In this document: positions 1 through 6,873 of the stretch, piece after piece
Layout: every line of letters begins with the position of its first letter
Position numbering within the stretch: position 1 is the stretch's first letter
Assembly: GCA_044372405.1 (NCBI GenBank)
Contig: JBILRW010000044.1
Coordinates: 1 to 9,526, forward strand
Reading direction: 5' to 3'
DNA from: CANGYM01 sp044372405
GTDB taxonomy: Bacteria > Pseudomonadota > Alphaproteobacteria > JAJTHO01 > CANGYM01
Length of the DNA: 9,526 nt
Notes under the pieces: generated by a model
What the model was told of the DNA's origin: nothing
Databases searched by the model: none
The model's input: the letters and a program-made list of their open reading frames with translations, nothing else
Made by a program: the position numbers and the translations under genes

Positions 1-851
1 TAATGGCTGCCCCCCCGAAAAAAAAACACCTGAATACAGGTTTTTTCGCCCCCCCGGGCCATGGCCAAAACATCGGCATCCCCCAGGGCAGAGGTGTGAA
101 TATTCTGATGCTGTTGAATTTGACTTAATGTCCGAATACGGTCGCGGTACAGGGCCGCCGTTTCAAAATCTTGCGCTTCACTGGCGGCAAACATCTTTTC
201 GGAGAGTTTTTTTTGAATGGCGCCGTTTTTTCCCTTTAAAAAATCAACGGCGTCTGAGACCTGATCCGCATAAGCCTCCCCTGACACATACCCCACGCAA
301 GGCGCCGTGCATCGTTTGATCTGATATTGCAGACACGGACGGGAACGATGGGCAAAGTCATGATCTTGGCAGGAACGGAGCAAAAACGCCTTTTGCAACG
401 CTTCTATGGTTTCATCCACCGCCCCTGCCGATCCAAAGGGACCAAAATAATGCCCCCGCCTGGCCCGCGCCCCCCGATGTTTGATCATTTGGGGATAGGG
501 GTGATCTTTGGGAATAAAAATACAGGGGTAGGCCTTATCATCACGCAGCAGGATATTATAGCGGGGTTTGAGTTTTTTAATCAGATTGCTTTCCAGCAGC
601 AAAGCCTCTTGCTCGCTTTCCGTCACCACAAACGCCATGGCGCGGGTCAGGGCCACCATGCGCTGCAGGCGAATGGGTAAGGCTTCCGGGCGTGTATAAG
701 CCACCACGCGCTTTTTCAGGGATTTGGCTTTCCCCACATACAAAACTGTTTCATCCTCAGCCAGCATCCGGTAAACGCCGGGTGTTTCAGGCAAATGGGC
801 CAGATGCTCTCTGATAAGATCCACACCGGTTTTTAAGGGGGTTTCGGTCAT
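1..851 (-). CDS. uvrC: UvrABC excinuclease subunit C, N-terminal 283 residues (cut by window edge)
   Basis: UvrC makes both incisions around a lesion in nucleotide excision repair after UvrA/UvrB loading. Translating the minus strand from the ATG at 851 gives an unbroken frame to position 1. Residues about 22-100 are a GIY-YIG nuclease domain (PGVYRM at 24-29, LYVGKAKSLKKRV at 37-49, then EALLLESNLIKKLKPRYN at 82-99). Cys161, Cys173, Cys181 and Cys185 are spaced 12-8-4, matching the four cysteines that bind the iron-sulfur cluster in characterised UvrC. Residues about 214-240 are a UVR motif (SEKMFAASEAQDFETAALYR) for UvrB contact. The usual DADV...FFFRGG stretch follows at 258-281. The endonuclease-V-like and HhH C-terminal domains lie outside the window. 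An AAGGG about 8 bases before the ATG can serve as ribosome binding site. The start is 11 bases after the ruvA stop, so the two genes are probably one operon. The frame stays open through several homopolymer runs near the edge. Confidence 0.96.
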   Translation of the reverse strand, partial: MTETPLKTGVDLIREHLAHLPETPGVYRMLAEDETVLYVGKAKSLKKRVVAYTRPEALPIRLQRMVALTRAMAFVVTESEQEALLLESNLIKKLKPRYNILLRDDKAYPCIFIPKDHPYPQMIKHRGARARRGHYFGPFGSAGAVDETIEALQKAFLLRSCQDHDFAHRSRPCLQYQIKRCTAPCVGYVSGEAYADQVSDAVDFLKGKNGAIQKKLSEKMFAASEAQDFETAALYRDRIRTLSQIQQHQNIHTSALGDADVLAMARGGEKTCIQVFFFRGGSH

Positions 852-862
852 GGGACAAACCC

Positions 863-1480
863 TTAAACCCTCGCAACCTGTTTTAGGGCGGCGCGAATTA
901 ACTCTTGGGTGCTGCTTGCCGCCTCGGGATTCTCTTTCTGAACCCGTTCGCACATGGCATAGGCATCGGCCCGGCTATAGCCCAGCTGCTCCAGAGCCAA
1001 AATCGCATCGTGTTCCGTTTGTTTTTCAGGGGAAGCCGATAGCGTTGTTGCCTGGGCATCAGGAAGGGATAACGCCCCCTTGGCCACGACATCTTTCAGC
1101 TCCGTCACAATCCGGGCAGCCAGTTTGGGGCCCACCCCATCGGCGCGGGTTAGGCTGCGCTGATCTTGAACATGAAGAATTCTTTGTAAATCATGGGGGG
1201 AAAATGCTGAAAGCAGAGCCAAAGCAATTTTTTTTCCCACCCCCTGAACGCGGCTGAGTTGATGAAACCACATTTGCTGCTCTGATGTTTCAAACCCAAA
1301 CAGACTCACTCCGTCTTCACGCACAACATAATCAGTGAGTAAGAAAACATCACCTTGACCAAGGCTTAGCTTTGATAAAACAGGTAAAGGACAAAAAATA
1401 CGATACCCCACACCCCCCACATCCATAACAACGCTGTCCTGGGCAAGGGCGTGAACGCGTCCTTTTAAATGGGCAATCAT
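863..1480 (-). CDS. ruvA: Holliday junction branch migration protein RuvA
   Basis: RuvA binds four-way DNA junctions as a tetramer and recruits the RuvB helicase for branch migration in recombinational repair. The 205-residue length is normal. Domain I, an OB fold, spans about residues 1-63: it opens with MIAHLKGRV, carries VGGVGYRIFC at 21-30, and ends with the typical YVVREDGVSLFGF. Domain II has two helix-hairpin-helix motifs, around VQGVGKKIALALLS (78-91) and ADGVGPKLAARIVTELK (113-129). A variable linker (about 131-155) leads to the small RuvB-binding domain III (DAILALEQLGYSRADAYA, 158-175). The ATG is preceded by AAGGA at good spacing. Neither ruvC upstream nor ruvB downstream is present; uvrC follows instead. 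A candidate promoter lies in the divergent region at 1515-1544. Confidence 0.97.
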   Translation of the reverse strand: MIAHLKGRVHALAQDSVVMDVGGVGYRIFCPLPVLSKLSLGQGDVFLLTDYVVREDGVSLFGFETSEQQMWFHQLSRVQGVGKKIALALLSAFSPHDLQRILHVQDQRSLTRADGVGPKLAARIVTELKDVVAKGALSLPDAQATTLSASPEKQTEHDAILALEQLGYSRADAYAMCERVQKENPEAASSTQELIRAALKQVARV

Positions 1481-1499
1481 GGGAAAGGTCCTTAAGTTT

Positions 1500-1511
1500 G
1501 TTTCTAGAAAC
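1500..1511. promoter_or_regulatory. 12-bp perfect palindrome GTTTCTAGAAAC, possible operator
   Basis: The sequence GTTTCTAGAAAC is a perfect inverted repeat between the ruvA start codon and the predicted ruvA -10 element, covering the predicted start of transcription. A repressor bound here could block ruvA, or a regulator could act on the divergent sigma-54 promoter. It does not match the direct-repeat GTTC-N7-GTTC LexA box known from alphaproteobacteria. Function is inferred only from symmetry and position. Confidence 0.3.
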
Positions 1512-1514
1512 CAT

Positions 1515-1544
1515 TATCTAGCATTTTTGGCACAGCTTTTGCAA
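1515..1544 (-). promoter_or_regulatory. Candidate sigma-70-like promoter for ruvA-uvrC
   Basis: Read on the minus strand there is TTGCAA (1544-1539), an 18-base spacer, and TAGATA (1520-1515), part of TAGATAAT. The predicted start of transcription is near 1508, giving a leader of roughly 28 bases to the ruvA ATG. The -35 element overlaps the -12 element of the divergent sigma-54 promoter, so both polymerases could not occupy the region freely. The call rests on element similarity alone. Confidence 0.4.
1528..1543 (+). promoter_or_regulatory. Sigma-54 (RpoN) -24/-12 promoter
   Basis: TGGCAC at 1528-1533, five bases (AGCTT), then TTGCA at 1539-1543 match the RpoN consensus (TGGCAC-N5-TTGCW) with exact spacing. 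The GG (1529-1530) and GC (1541-1542) dinucleotides are 12 bases apart, as required. The upstream bases are also T, giving TTGGCAC. Transcription would begin near 1554, 28 bases before the ATG at 1582. This excludes the in-frame TTG at 1549 as a start codon. RpoN promoters need an enhancer-binding activator, often a FlbD/FleQ-type protein for flagellar genes; I did not find a clear activator site. Confidence 0.8.
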
Positions 1545-1581
1545 ATCCTTGAGCGTATCCTCATGTGATGAAGAGTGTTTT

Positions 1582-1908
1582 ATGTATTCTTACAAAACCT
1601 TAGAAACCCTGAAAACATCCGATGTCATTGGTATGTTTGATGATGCCCTGGATAGTTTAAAAAAAGGCCTTTATTATGGGTCCGTTGCCAATACGCGCCA
1701 GTTTTTTTACAATGTTGGACTGGCCAAGGGATCGCTGATTAGCCTGTCCGAAAGCATTGATCAAAGCGATCATGTGGCCAAAAATCTTTATAACCTTCTG
1801 CACTTTATCCTCTACACCCTGGAAGATATTGATAATCATGAAGACATAGCGGCCCTGCAAGATGCTATGGATATCTTGGAGCCCCTGAGAGAGGCCCTGG
1901 CGGCTTAA
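1582..1908 (+). CDS. FliS-like small helical protein (putative flagellin chaperone)
   Basis: A 108-residue acidic protein, predicted almost wholly alpha-helical. Its pattern follows FliS, the cytoplasmic chaperone that binds the flagellin C-terminus before export. The N-terminal part (TLETLKTSDVIGMFDDAL) parallels the FliS 'TA...ELI.MLYDGAI' helix. A middle helix (about residues 40-60) follows. Then AKNLYNLLHFILYTLEDID (about 65-83) parallels 'A.NL..LYDYM...L'. The end, ALQDAMDILEPLREALAA, parallels the last FliS helix. FliS is usually about 120-135 residues, so this is short. The start is ATG 1582: it follows GAAGAG at usable spacing and lies downstream of the sigma-54 promoter. That promoter fits flagellar control, but no flagellin or fliD gene is adjacent. 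A different four-helix protein remains possible. Confidence 0.5.
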   Translation: MYSYKTLETLKTSDVIGMFDDALDSLKKGLYYGSVANTRQFFYNVGLAKGSLISLSESIDQSDHVAKNLYNLLHFILYTLEDIDNHEDIAALQDAMDILEPLREALAA

Positions 1909-1932
1909 TCAAGACAATCTCTTGTTTAAGCC
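1902..1932 (+). terminator. Hairpin overlapping the stop codon of the FliS-like gene
   Basis: GGCTTAATCAAGA (1902-1914) and TCTTGTTTAAGCC (1920-1932) form a 13-pair stem with one mismatch around a CAATC loop. The stop codon TAA lies within the left arm. There is no T-run after it, so it is not a classical intrinsic terminator. It may instead protect the 3' end of the transcript or act with Rho. Confidence 0.4.
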
Positions 1933-1979
1933 AAACTTAGGCCCTGCCCCAGAATCTCCTGCCAGCCTCAAATGCGATA

Positions 1980-2008
1980 TCTTTCATCGCCCCTGTCTTT
2001 CATCGCCC
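1980..2008 (+). repeat. 13-bp direct repeat, two copies, upstream of the glutamate dehydrogenase promoter
   Basis: TCTTTCATCGCCC occurs at 1980-1992 and again at 1996-2008, a period of 16 bases. It ends one base before the predicted -35 hexamer. Direct repeats just upstream of -35 are typical of activator sites, but a chance duplication cannot be excluded. Confidence 0.5.
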
Positions 2009-2009
2009 A

Positions 2010-2037
2010 TTGACGCGGTGGTTTCCTTTGATAATAT
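2010..2037 (+). promoter_or_regulatory. Candidate sigma-70-like promoter for the NAD-glutamate dehydrogenase gene
   Basis: TTGACG (2010-2015) and TAATAT (2032-2037) are separated by 16 bases. Predicted transcription begins near 2044, leaving a leader of about 50 bases before the ATG at 2094. The -35 matches five of six consensus positions. Confidence 0.5.
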
Positions 2038-2093
2038 CCTCCCCAGTCTCAGGCGCGCTTGGGGTTTTTCTATAGGAAAAAAGGACACTCTTC

Positions 2094-5000
2094 ATGACCA
2101 ACTTCCAAGAGTATATGGGACTTTTGCCCCAAGATGCCCTTCACAGTCACCCGTCCTATCACTGTTTGTATCGCGCTTATTTATCCCATATCCCGCCCGA
2201 GGATTTAAAGGGGATTTCCCCCACAACCCTGCAAAATCATGTGGATAGCTTATGGTCCCTCATGCAGGACCGCCCCACGGGATCAGGGCCCCGTATTCGT
2301 TTTCATCACGCAGAAACCACCCAAACATGCATTGACATTATTAATGATGACATGCCTTTTTTGGTGGATTCCGTTACGGCCGCCATCAATACCTTTGGCT
2401 ATCCCGTGGAACTGTTGATTCATCCGGTTTTATCGATAAAACGGGATAAAAAAGGACATTTGCAAGAGATTACCGAAGCCTCGGGCACGGCCTTGGAATC
2501 GGTCATGCAGGTTCATTTGCCGTTTATCCCGGGGGCTGATGATGCAAAAGCTCTTGAAGCGGCCCTGTATCAGGTTTTAGAGCGCGTCAAAGAGGCCGTT
2601 TCTGACTGGAAACCCATGTGTCATCAGGCCCAAAAAGCTGCCGATCATTTGGTGGCATTACCCGGTGGATCGGGTGAGGAAACCAGGAACTTTATCACCT
2701 GGATGCTGGCGAATAATTTTACCTTTCTGGGATACCGCAGTATGGATCTGGGGGAAGGGGCCGGTGGCGCGTTGGATTTACAGATCAACCCTGAAAAAAG
2801 TTTGGGTATTTTACGCAATTCGGCTTACTCCCTGTTTGATGTTCGCCGTTATGGATCCCATCTGCCGGATGCTATTGTGGATTTTCTTCAGGATGGATCC
2901 CGGACCATTCATTTTGGAAAATCGTCCCATAAATCCCAGGTACATCGGGCCGTTTCCATGGATGTGGTCAGCATCAAACGCTTTCACCCGGATGGTCGGG
3001 TGGCGGGGGAAGAACGCTTCGTGGGCCTCTTTACCTCTCAATCCTATTATGCAGCCCCAGAAACGGTGCCCATTTTACGGAAAAAAGTTCAGCATGTGAT
3101 TGAAAAAGCCAGCATGGATCTCAGCAGCCATAACGGCAAGGCCCTGCTGCACGTGATCCGGACGTTTCCCCGCGATGAATTATACCAAATTTCAGCAGAT
3201 GATTTGTTCACCATCATTACGGGGATTCTCAATCTTCAGGAACGACAAAGGGTATCGTTGTTTTTGCGCGAAGATCCCTTTAAACGTTTCATCGCCGCCA
3301 TCGTTTTTGTGCCCCACGAGCGTTATAATTTGGACGTTCGCAAAAAAATTGAATCCATTCTATGCTCGACCTTTCATGGATGTTTAAAAACCAGTCACGT
3401 TTCCGTGGAAGAATCCATGTTGACGCGTCTTTATTTTGTCATCGAAACAGACCCGTCTCGGTGGCCCTCTTATGACGCCAAGGCCTTAGAGCTACACCTG
3501 CAAAATGCGTCCCGTCGTTGGGTGGATAATTTAAAAATCGCCCTTTTATCGTCATCTTCCCCGGAAAAAACCCATGATTTTCTCAAAAATTATGGGGATG
3601 CTTTTCCCATCAGTTACACCGATGTTTTTTCGGATAAAGAGGCCATGGAGGATATTTTCCGCCTGGAAGCCCTTTATGAGTCCGAGGAGCTGGATGTTCA
3701 TTTGTATCGTCACCCCGATATGCAACTGCACCATTTTCATGTGCGCTTGTATACTATGGACAATCCCTTATCTTTATCGGATATGTTGCCGGTTTTGGAA
3801 TCTTTGGGATTATCCGCTGTTACTGAACAGGCGTATAATATTCTCCCCGCCCATCATGAAACGGGGTGCTGGATTCACGATTTAGAGGTTTATAAAACAG
3901 ATAAATATCCCATCGATATCAATTCAGTAAAAGAAAACGTCAAATCAGCAATACAAGCTATTTGGCGCCGTGAATGTGACCTGGATTCCCTGAACGGATT
4001 CGTGCTGCGCCTGGGATTACCCTGGCGTGATGTCAATGTCATTCGGGGATATTTAAAGTATTTAATGCAGTCCGGTCATGCCGTTCAGTACACAACGGCT
4101 GTTGATGTTTTGCATCAAAATACAAATTTTGTTTCTTCCTTTTTAAAACTTTTTTATCTTTATTTCGACCCGAAGTCTTCGCGCGAAGGTATTGCTGAGG
4201 CTGAACAGCACATCCAGGAGGTTTTAAACGCCATTACTGGGGTTTATGAAGACCGCGTTTTATCGGCTTTAACAACATTACTCCGCGCCACGCTGCGAAC
4301 CAATTTTTTCCAACGGGATGAGCAGGGTCATCCCCGCGCTGCGCTGAGTTTTAAAATGCGCTCCACCGACATTCCGTTTTTGAAGGAGCCTCGGCCCTTT
4401 GCTGAAATTTTTGTCTATAATACCCAAATGGAATCCGTTCATTTGCGGGGGGGACCTGTGGCCCGTGGGGGGATTCGCTGGTCAGAAAGACCGGAGGATT
4501 ACCGTCAAGAAGTCCTGGGCCTGATGAAAGCACAGCTGATTAAAAATGCCCTGATTGTTCCAACGGGATCCAAGGGGGGCTTTATTATCAAGCGCGCCCC
4601 TGTGGATAGTCATCCCCAATCCCTGAAACTTGAGGTCGAGCTGGCCTATCAAACCATGATGCACGGGATGCTGGACATCACAGACACCATTGCCCTGGAT
4701 AAGAGCATCATCCCTCCGGTGAATGTTGTGCGTCGGGATGGGGATGATCCTTATTTGGTGGTGGCCGCGGATAAGGGGACGGCGACGTTTTCAGATCTGG
4801 CCAATGGGTGCGCGCAATCCCGCCATTTTTGGCTGGATGATGCCTTTGCCTCCGGCGGCAGCGTGGGCTATGACCACAAAGCCATGGGCATCACGGCCAA
4901 AGGCGGGTGGGAGGCTGTTAAACGTCACTTCCGCGAACGGGGCCGTGATATTCAAACCCAGGACTTCACCGTCATTGGTGTGGGGGATATGTCCGGAGAT

Positions 5001-6851
5001 GTGTTTGGAAACGGGATGTTGCTTTCCCCCCATATTCGACTTTTGGGGGCGTTTAACCATAAGCATATTTTTGTGGATCCCAACCCCAATACCGCTGTTA
5101 GTTTTGAGGAGCGCAAGCGCCTATTTGAAACCCCGCGCACCCAATGGACGGATTATAAGCCTGAGGCCCTATCCCCCGGGGGGCGGATTTATCCCCGGGA
5201 TGTTCGGGAAATTACCCTAACCCCCGAAATTAAATCGTGTTTTGGCATTCATGATGATGTGGTTCACCCAGATTTTCTGATTCAGACCCTTTTGAAACAT
5301 GATGTGGATCTGTTGTGGTTTGGGGGCATTGGAACCTTTATTCGGGCCCGTCACGAAACGGATCGGGATGTGATGGATAAGGCCAACGACAGCCTGAGGA
5401 TTGTCGCCGATGACGTCCGCGCCGCCGTTATTGGGGAAGGGGCCAATTTGGGCATGACCCAGGCCGCCCGGGTGGCCGCTGCCCTGGCGGGCGTTAAGCT
5501 GAACACCGATGCCATTGATAATTCGGGCGGCGTGGATTGTTCAGACCATGAGGTTAATATCAAAATCCTGCTGGCGTCTCCCGTGCGTCGGGGAGATATG
5601 ACCCTGGCCCAGCGTAATGATCTGCTGGCGTCCATGACGGATGATGTGGCGTATTTGGTGCTGCGGAACAATTACTTACAAACCCAAGCTCTGTCTTCTT
5701 TGGAATATCAGGGAACGGCTCTGGTTCATCCCCTAAAAAGGCTGATGCATCATTTGGAAGCGTCGGGTCAGCTCAATCGAGCGCTGGAAGGACTACCCAC
5801 CGATGCCACCATTGATGCCCGTTTGGAACAAGGCCTTGGCTTTGTTCGTCCTGAATTGGCTGTTTTGCTGGCCCATAGCAAAATCGCCTTGAAAAAAGAC
5901 CTTCAAGGCACCAGCCTGCTGGAAGAAGAGCGCATGTTGGAAGACGTGGCCCTTTACTTCCCCAAGCGCCTTCGAGAATCGTTTTCTGAGGATATGAAGA
6001 CCCACCCCTTAAAAAAAGACATCATCGCCACCTTTACCGCCAACAGCATGATTAACCGCATGGGGCCGCATTTTGCCTTTTCCATGCAACAGGCGGCGGG
6101 CTGTGAACTTTGTGATGTTGTTCGTGCGTATACCATTGTGCGAGAGGTATTCCAACTGCGGGGTTTATGGAAAGACATTGAAGCCCTGGATAATAAAGTT
6201 TCCGCCACCACCCAGCATAAAATGCTTTTTTACACAACACGCCTAGCCAACAGTGCCATTGCGTGGTTGCTGCGAAAACACGCGCCGGGAACCTTGGCTG
6301 TGACCGAACTGGTGAAAACATTTCGTCCTCTGGTTCAGGAATGCATGGACATTTGGGATGACATTCTGGTGGGGGAAGAGCGCGCCGTTGTGGAAAAAAC
6401 CCAAAACGCCTTGATTTATGAAAATGTCCCGGAATCTTTGGCCAAGCGCATTGCCTTACTCCGTCCCATGATGGGGGTTTTGGATGTCATTGCGCTGGCT
6501 GATCAGGCCCAGGCCGACCTGTCCAAAGCCGGACGGGCGTATATGGCCGTTTATGATGCGTTATCGTTGCATCAGGTACATCGTTTTCTGTCCCGACTCT
6601 CTTCGCCCACATTATGGGATCAACAGGCGCGAGATGCGTTGCGGGCGGATCTGTATGCCGCGCATCGGGATCTTGCCGCCCGTCTTCTGAATCTTTCGGG
6701 AACGTTGGAAGAAGCCCAGGACGCTTGGCTGAATCAAACCGCGCCCCAACGAAAACAATTTTTGGATATGATGTCCCAAATGGACGAAAACGCGCTCCGT
6801 TTATCCAACCTGGTGGTACTCATGAGGTTTTTAAAGGCGATGGTGGGGTGA
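2094..6851 (+). CDS. gdhB: NAD-specific glutamate dehydrogenase, large (about 180 kDa) type
   Basis: It oxidatively deaminates L-glutamate to 2-oxoglutarate and ammonium with NAD+, mainly a catabolic reaction in the cytoplasm. The 1585 residues fit the large GDH_180/Bac_GDH family common in proteobacteria and actinobacteria. About 700 N-terminal residues are the ACT-like and helical regulatory part. The catalytic core carries RGGPVARGGIRWSERPEDY (about 784-802), then MKAQLIKNALIVPTGSKGGF (from about 810) with the substrate-binding and catalytic lysines. The Rossmann-type part includes GVGDMSGDVFGNGMLLS (near 962-978), GGIGTFIRA and GEGANLGMTQAAR (from about 1114). A helical C-terminal region of about 400 residues completes it. 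AAAAAAGGA at about 8 bases before the ATG is a good ribosome binding site. The gene is monocistronic, with its own promoter candidate, and converges on the next gene. The frame is intact. The symbol is by family; some genomes call it gdh or gdh2. Confidence 0.95.
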   Translation: MTNFQEYMGLLPQDALHSHPSYHCLYRAYLSHIPPEDLKGISPTTLQNHVDSLWSLMQDRPTGSGPRIRFHHAETTQTCIDIINDDMPFLVDSVTAAINTFGYPVELLIHPVLSIKRDKKGHLQEITEASGTALESVMQVHLPFIPGADDAKALEAALYQVLERVKEAVSDWKPMCHQAQKAADHLVALPGGSGEETRNFITWMLANNFTFLGYRSMDLGEGAGGALDLQINPEKSLGILRNSAYSLFDVRRYGSHLPDAIVDFLQDGSRTIHFGKSSHKSQVHRAVSMDVVSIKRFHPDGRVAGEERFVGLFTSQSYYAAPETVPILRKKVQHVIEKASMDLSSHNGKALLHVIRTFPRDELYQISADDLFTIITGILNLQERQRVSLFLREDPFKRFIAAIVFVPHERYNLDVRKKIESILCSTFHGCLKTSHVSVEESMLTRLYFVIETDPSRWPSYDAKALELHLQNASRRWVDNLKIALLSSSSPEKTHDFLKNYGDAFPISYTDVFSDKEAMEDIFRLEALYESEELDVHLYRHPDMQLHHFHVRLYTMDNPLSLSDMLPVLESLGLSAVTEQAYNILPAHHETGCWIHDLEVYKTDKYPIDINSVKENVKSAIQAIWRRECDLDSLNGFVLRLGLPWRDVNVIRGYLKYLMQSGHAVQYTTAVDVLHQNTNFVSSFLKLFYLYFDPKSSREGIAEAEQHIQEVLNAITGVYEDRVLSALTTLLRATLRTNFFQRDEQGHPRAALSFKMRSTDIPFLKEPRPFAEIFVYNTQMESVHLRGGPVARGGIRWSERPEDYRQEVLGLMKAQLIKNALIVPTGSKGGFIIKRAPVDSHPQSLKLEVELAYQTMMHGMLDITDTIALDKSIIPPVNVVRRDGDDPYLVVAADKGTATFSDLANGCAQSRHFWLDDAFASGGSVGYDHKAMGITAKGGWEAVKRHFRERGRDIQTQDFTVIGVGDMSGDVFGNGMLLSPHIRLLGAFNHKHIFVDPNPNTAVSFEERKRLFETPRTQWTDYKPEALSPGGRIYPRDVREITLTPEIKSCFGIHDDVVHPDFLIQTLLKHDVDLLWFGGIGTFIRARHETDRDVMDKANDSLRIVADDVRAAVIGEGANLGMTQAARVAAALAGVKLNTDAIDNSGGVDCSDHEVNIKILLASPVRRGDMTLAQRNDLLASMTDDVAYLVLRNNYLQTQALSSLEYQGTALVHPLKRLMHHLEASGQLNRALEGLPTDATIDARLEQGLGFVRPELAVLLAHSKIALKKDLQGTSLLEEERMLEDVALYFPKRLRESFSEDMKTHPLKKDIIATFTANSMINRMGPHFAFSMQQAAGCELCDVVRAYTIVREVFQLRGLWKDIEALDNKVSATTQHKMLFYTTRLANSAIAWLLRKHAPGTLAVTELVKTFRPLVQECMDIWDDILVGEERAVVEKTQNALIYENVPESLAKRIALLRPMMGVLDVIALADQAQADLSKAGRAYMAVYDALSLHQVHRFLSRLSSPTLWDQQARDALRADLYAAHRDLAARLLNLSGTLEEAQDAWLNQTAPQRKQFLDMMSQMDENALRLSNLVVLMRFLKAMVG

Positions 6852-6854
6852 GAT

Positions 6855-6873
6855 TTTTTCCCTCACGGAAAAA
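6855..6873. terminator. Small convergent hairpin, possible bidirectional terminator
   Basis: TTTTTCC and GGAAAAA flank a CTCAC loop just after the glutamate dehydrogenase stop and over the end of the facing minus-strand gene. An alternative five-pair stem GTGAG/CTCAC overlaps it. Both strands show a T- or A-run at the stem. The stem is short and AT-rich, so termination would be weak. The position between two convergent genes 11 bases apart is the main support. Confidence 0.3.

Noticed and set aside
1..60. Possible frameshift in uvrC at the poly-G/poly-A runs
   Set aside because: Codon-by-codon reading shows the frame stays open and gives the expected conserved FFFRGG sequence.
128..680. Two plus-strand frames (128-319 and 327-680)
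   Set aside because: Both are antisense to the continuous uvrC frame, which carries the GIY-YIG, Cys-cluster and UVR motifs.
850..1257. A 135-codon plus-strand frame antisense to ruvA
   Set aside because: Its composition is Pro/Arg-rich with no family pattern, and it lies wholly opposite a confident ruvA gene.
1549..1581. TTG start extending the FliS-like protein by 11 residues
   Set aside because: It lies upstream of the transcription start predicted by the sigma-54 promoter, and ATG 1582 has its own binding site.
1980..2008. Start of a CRISPR-like or larger repeat array
   Set aside because: Only two 13-base copies exist with a three-base gap; there are no spacers and no further copies.
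1922..2248. A 108-codon plus-strand frame overlapping the start of glutamate dehydrogenase
   Set aside because: It starts at a TTG in the hairpin, spans the promoter and repeat, has no ribosome binding site, and overlaps a certain gene in another frame.
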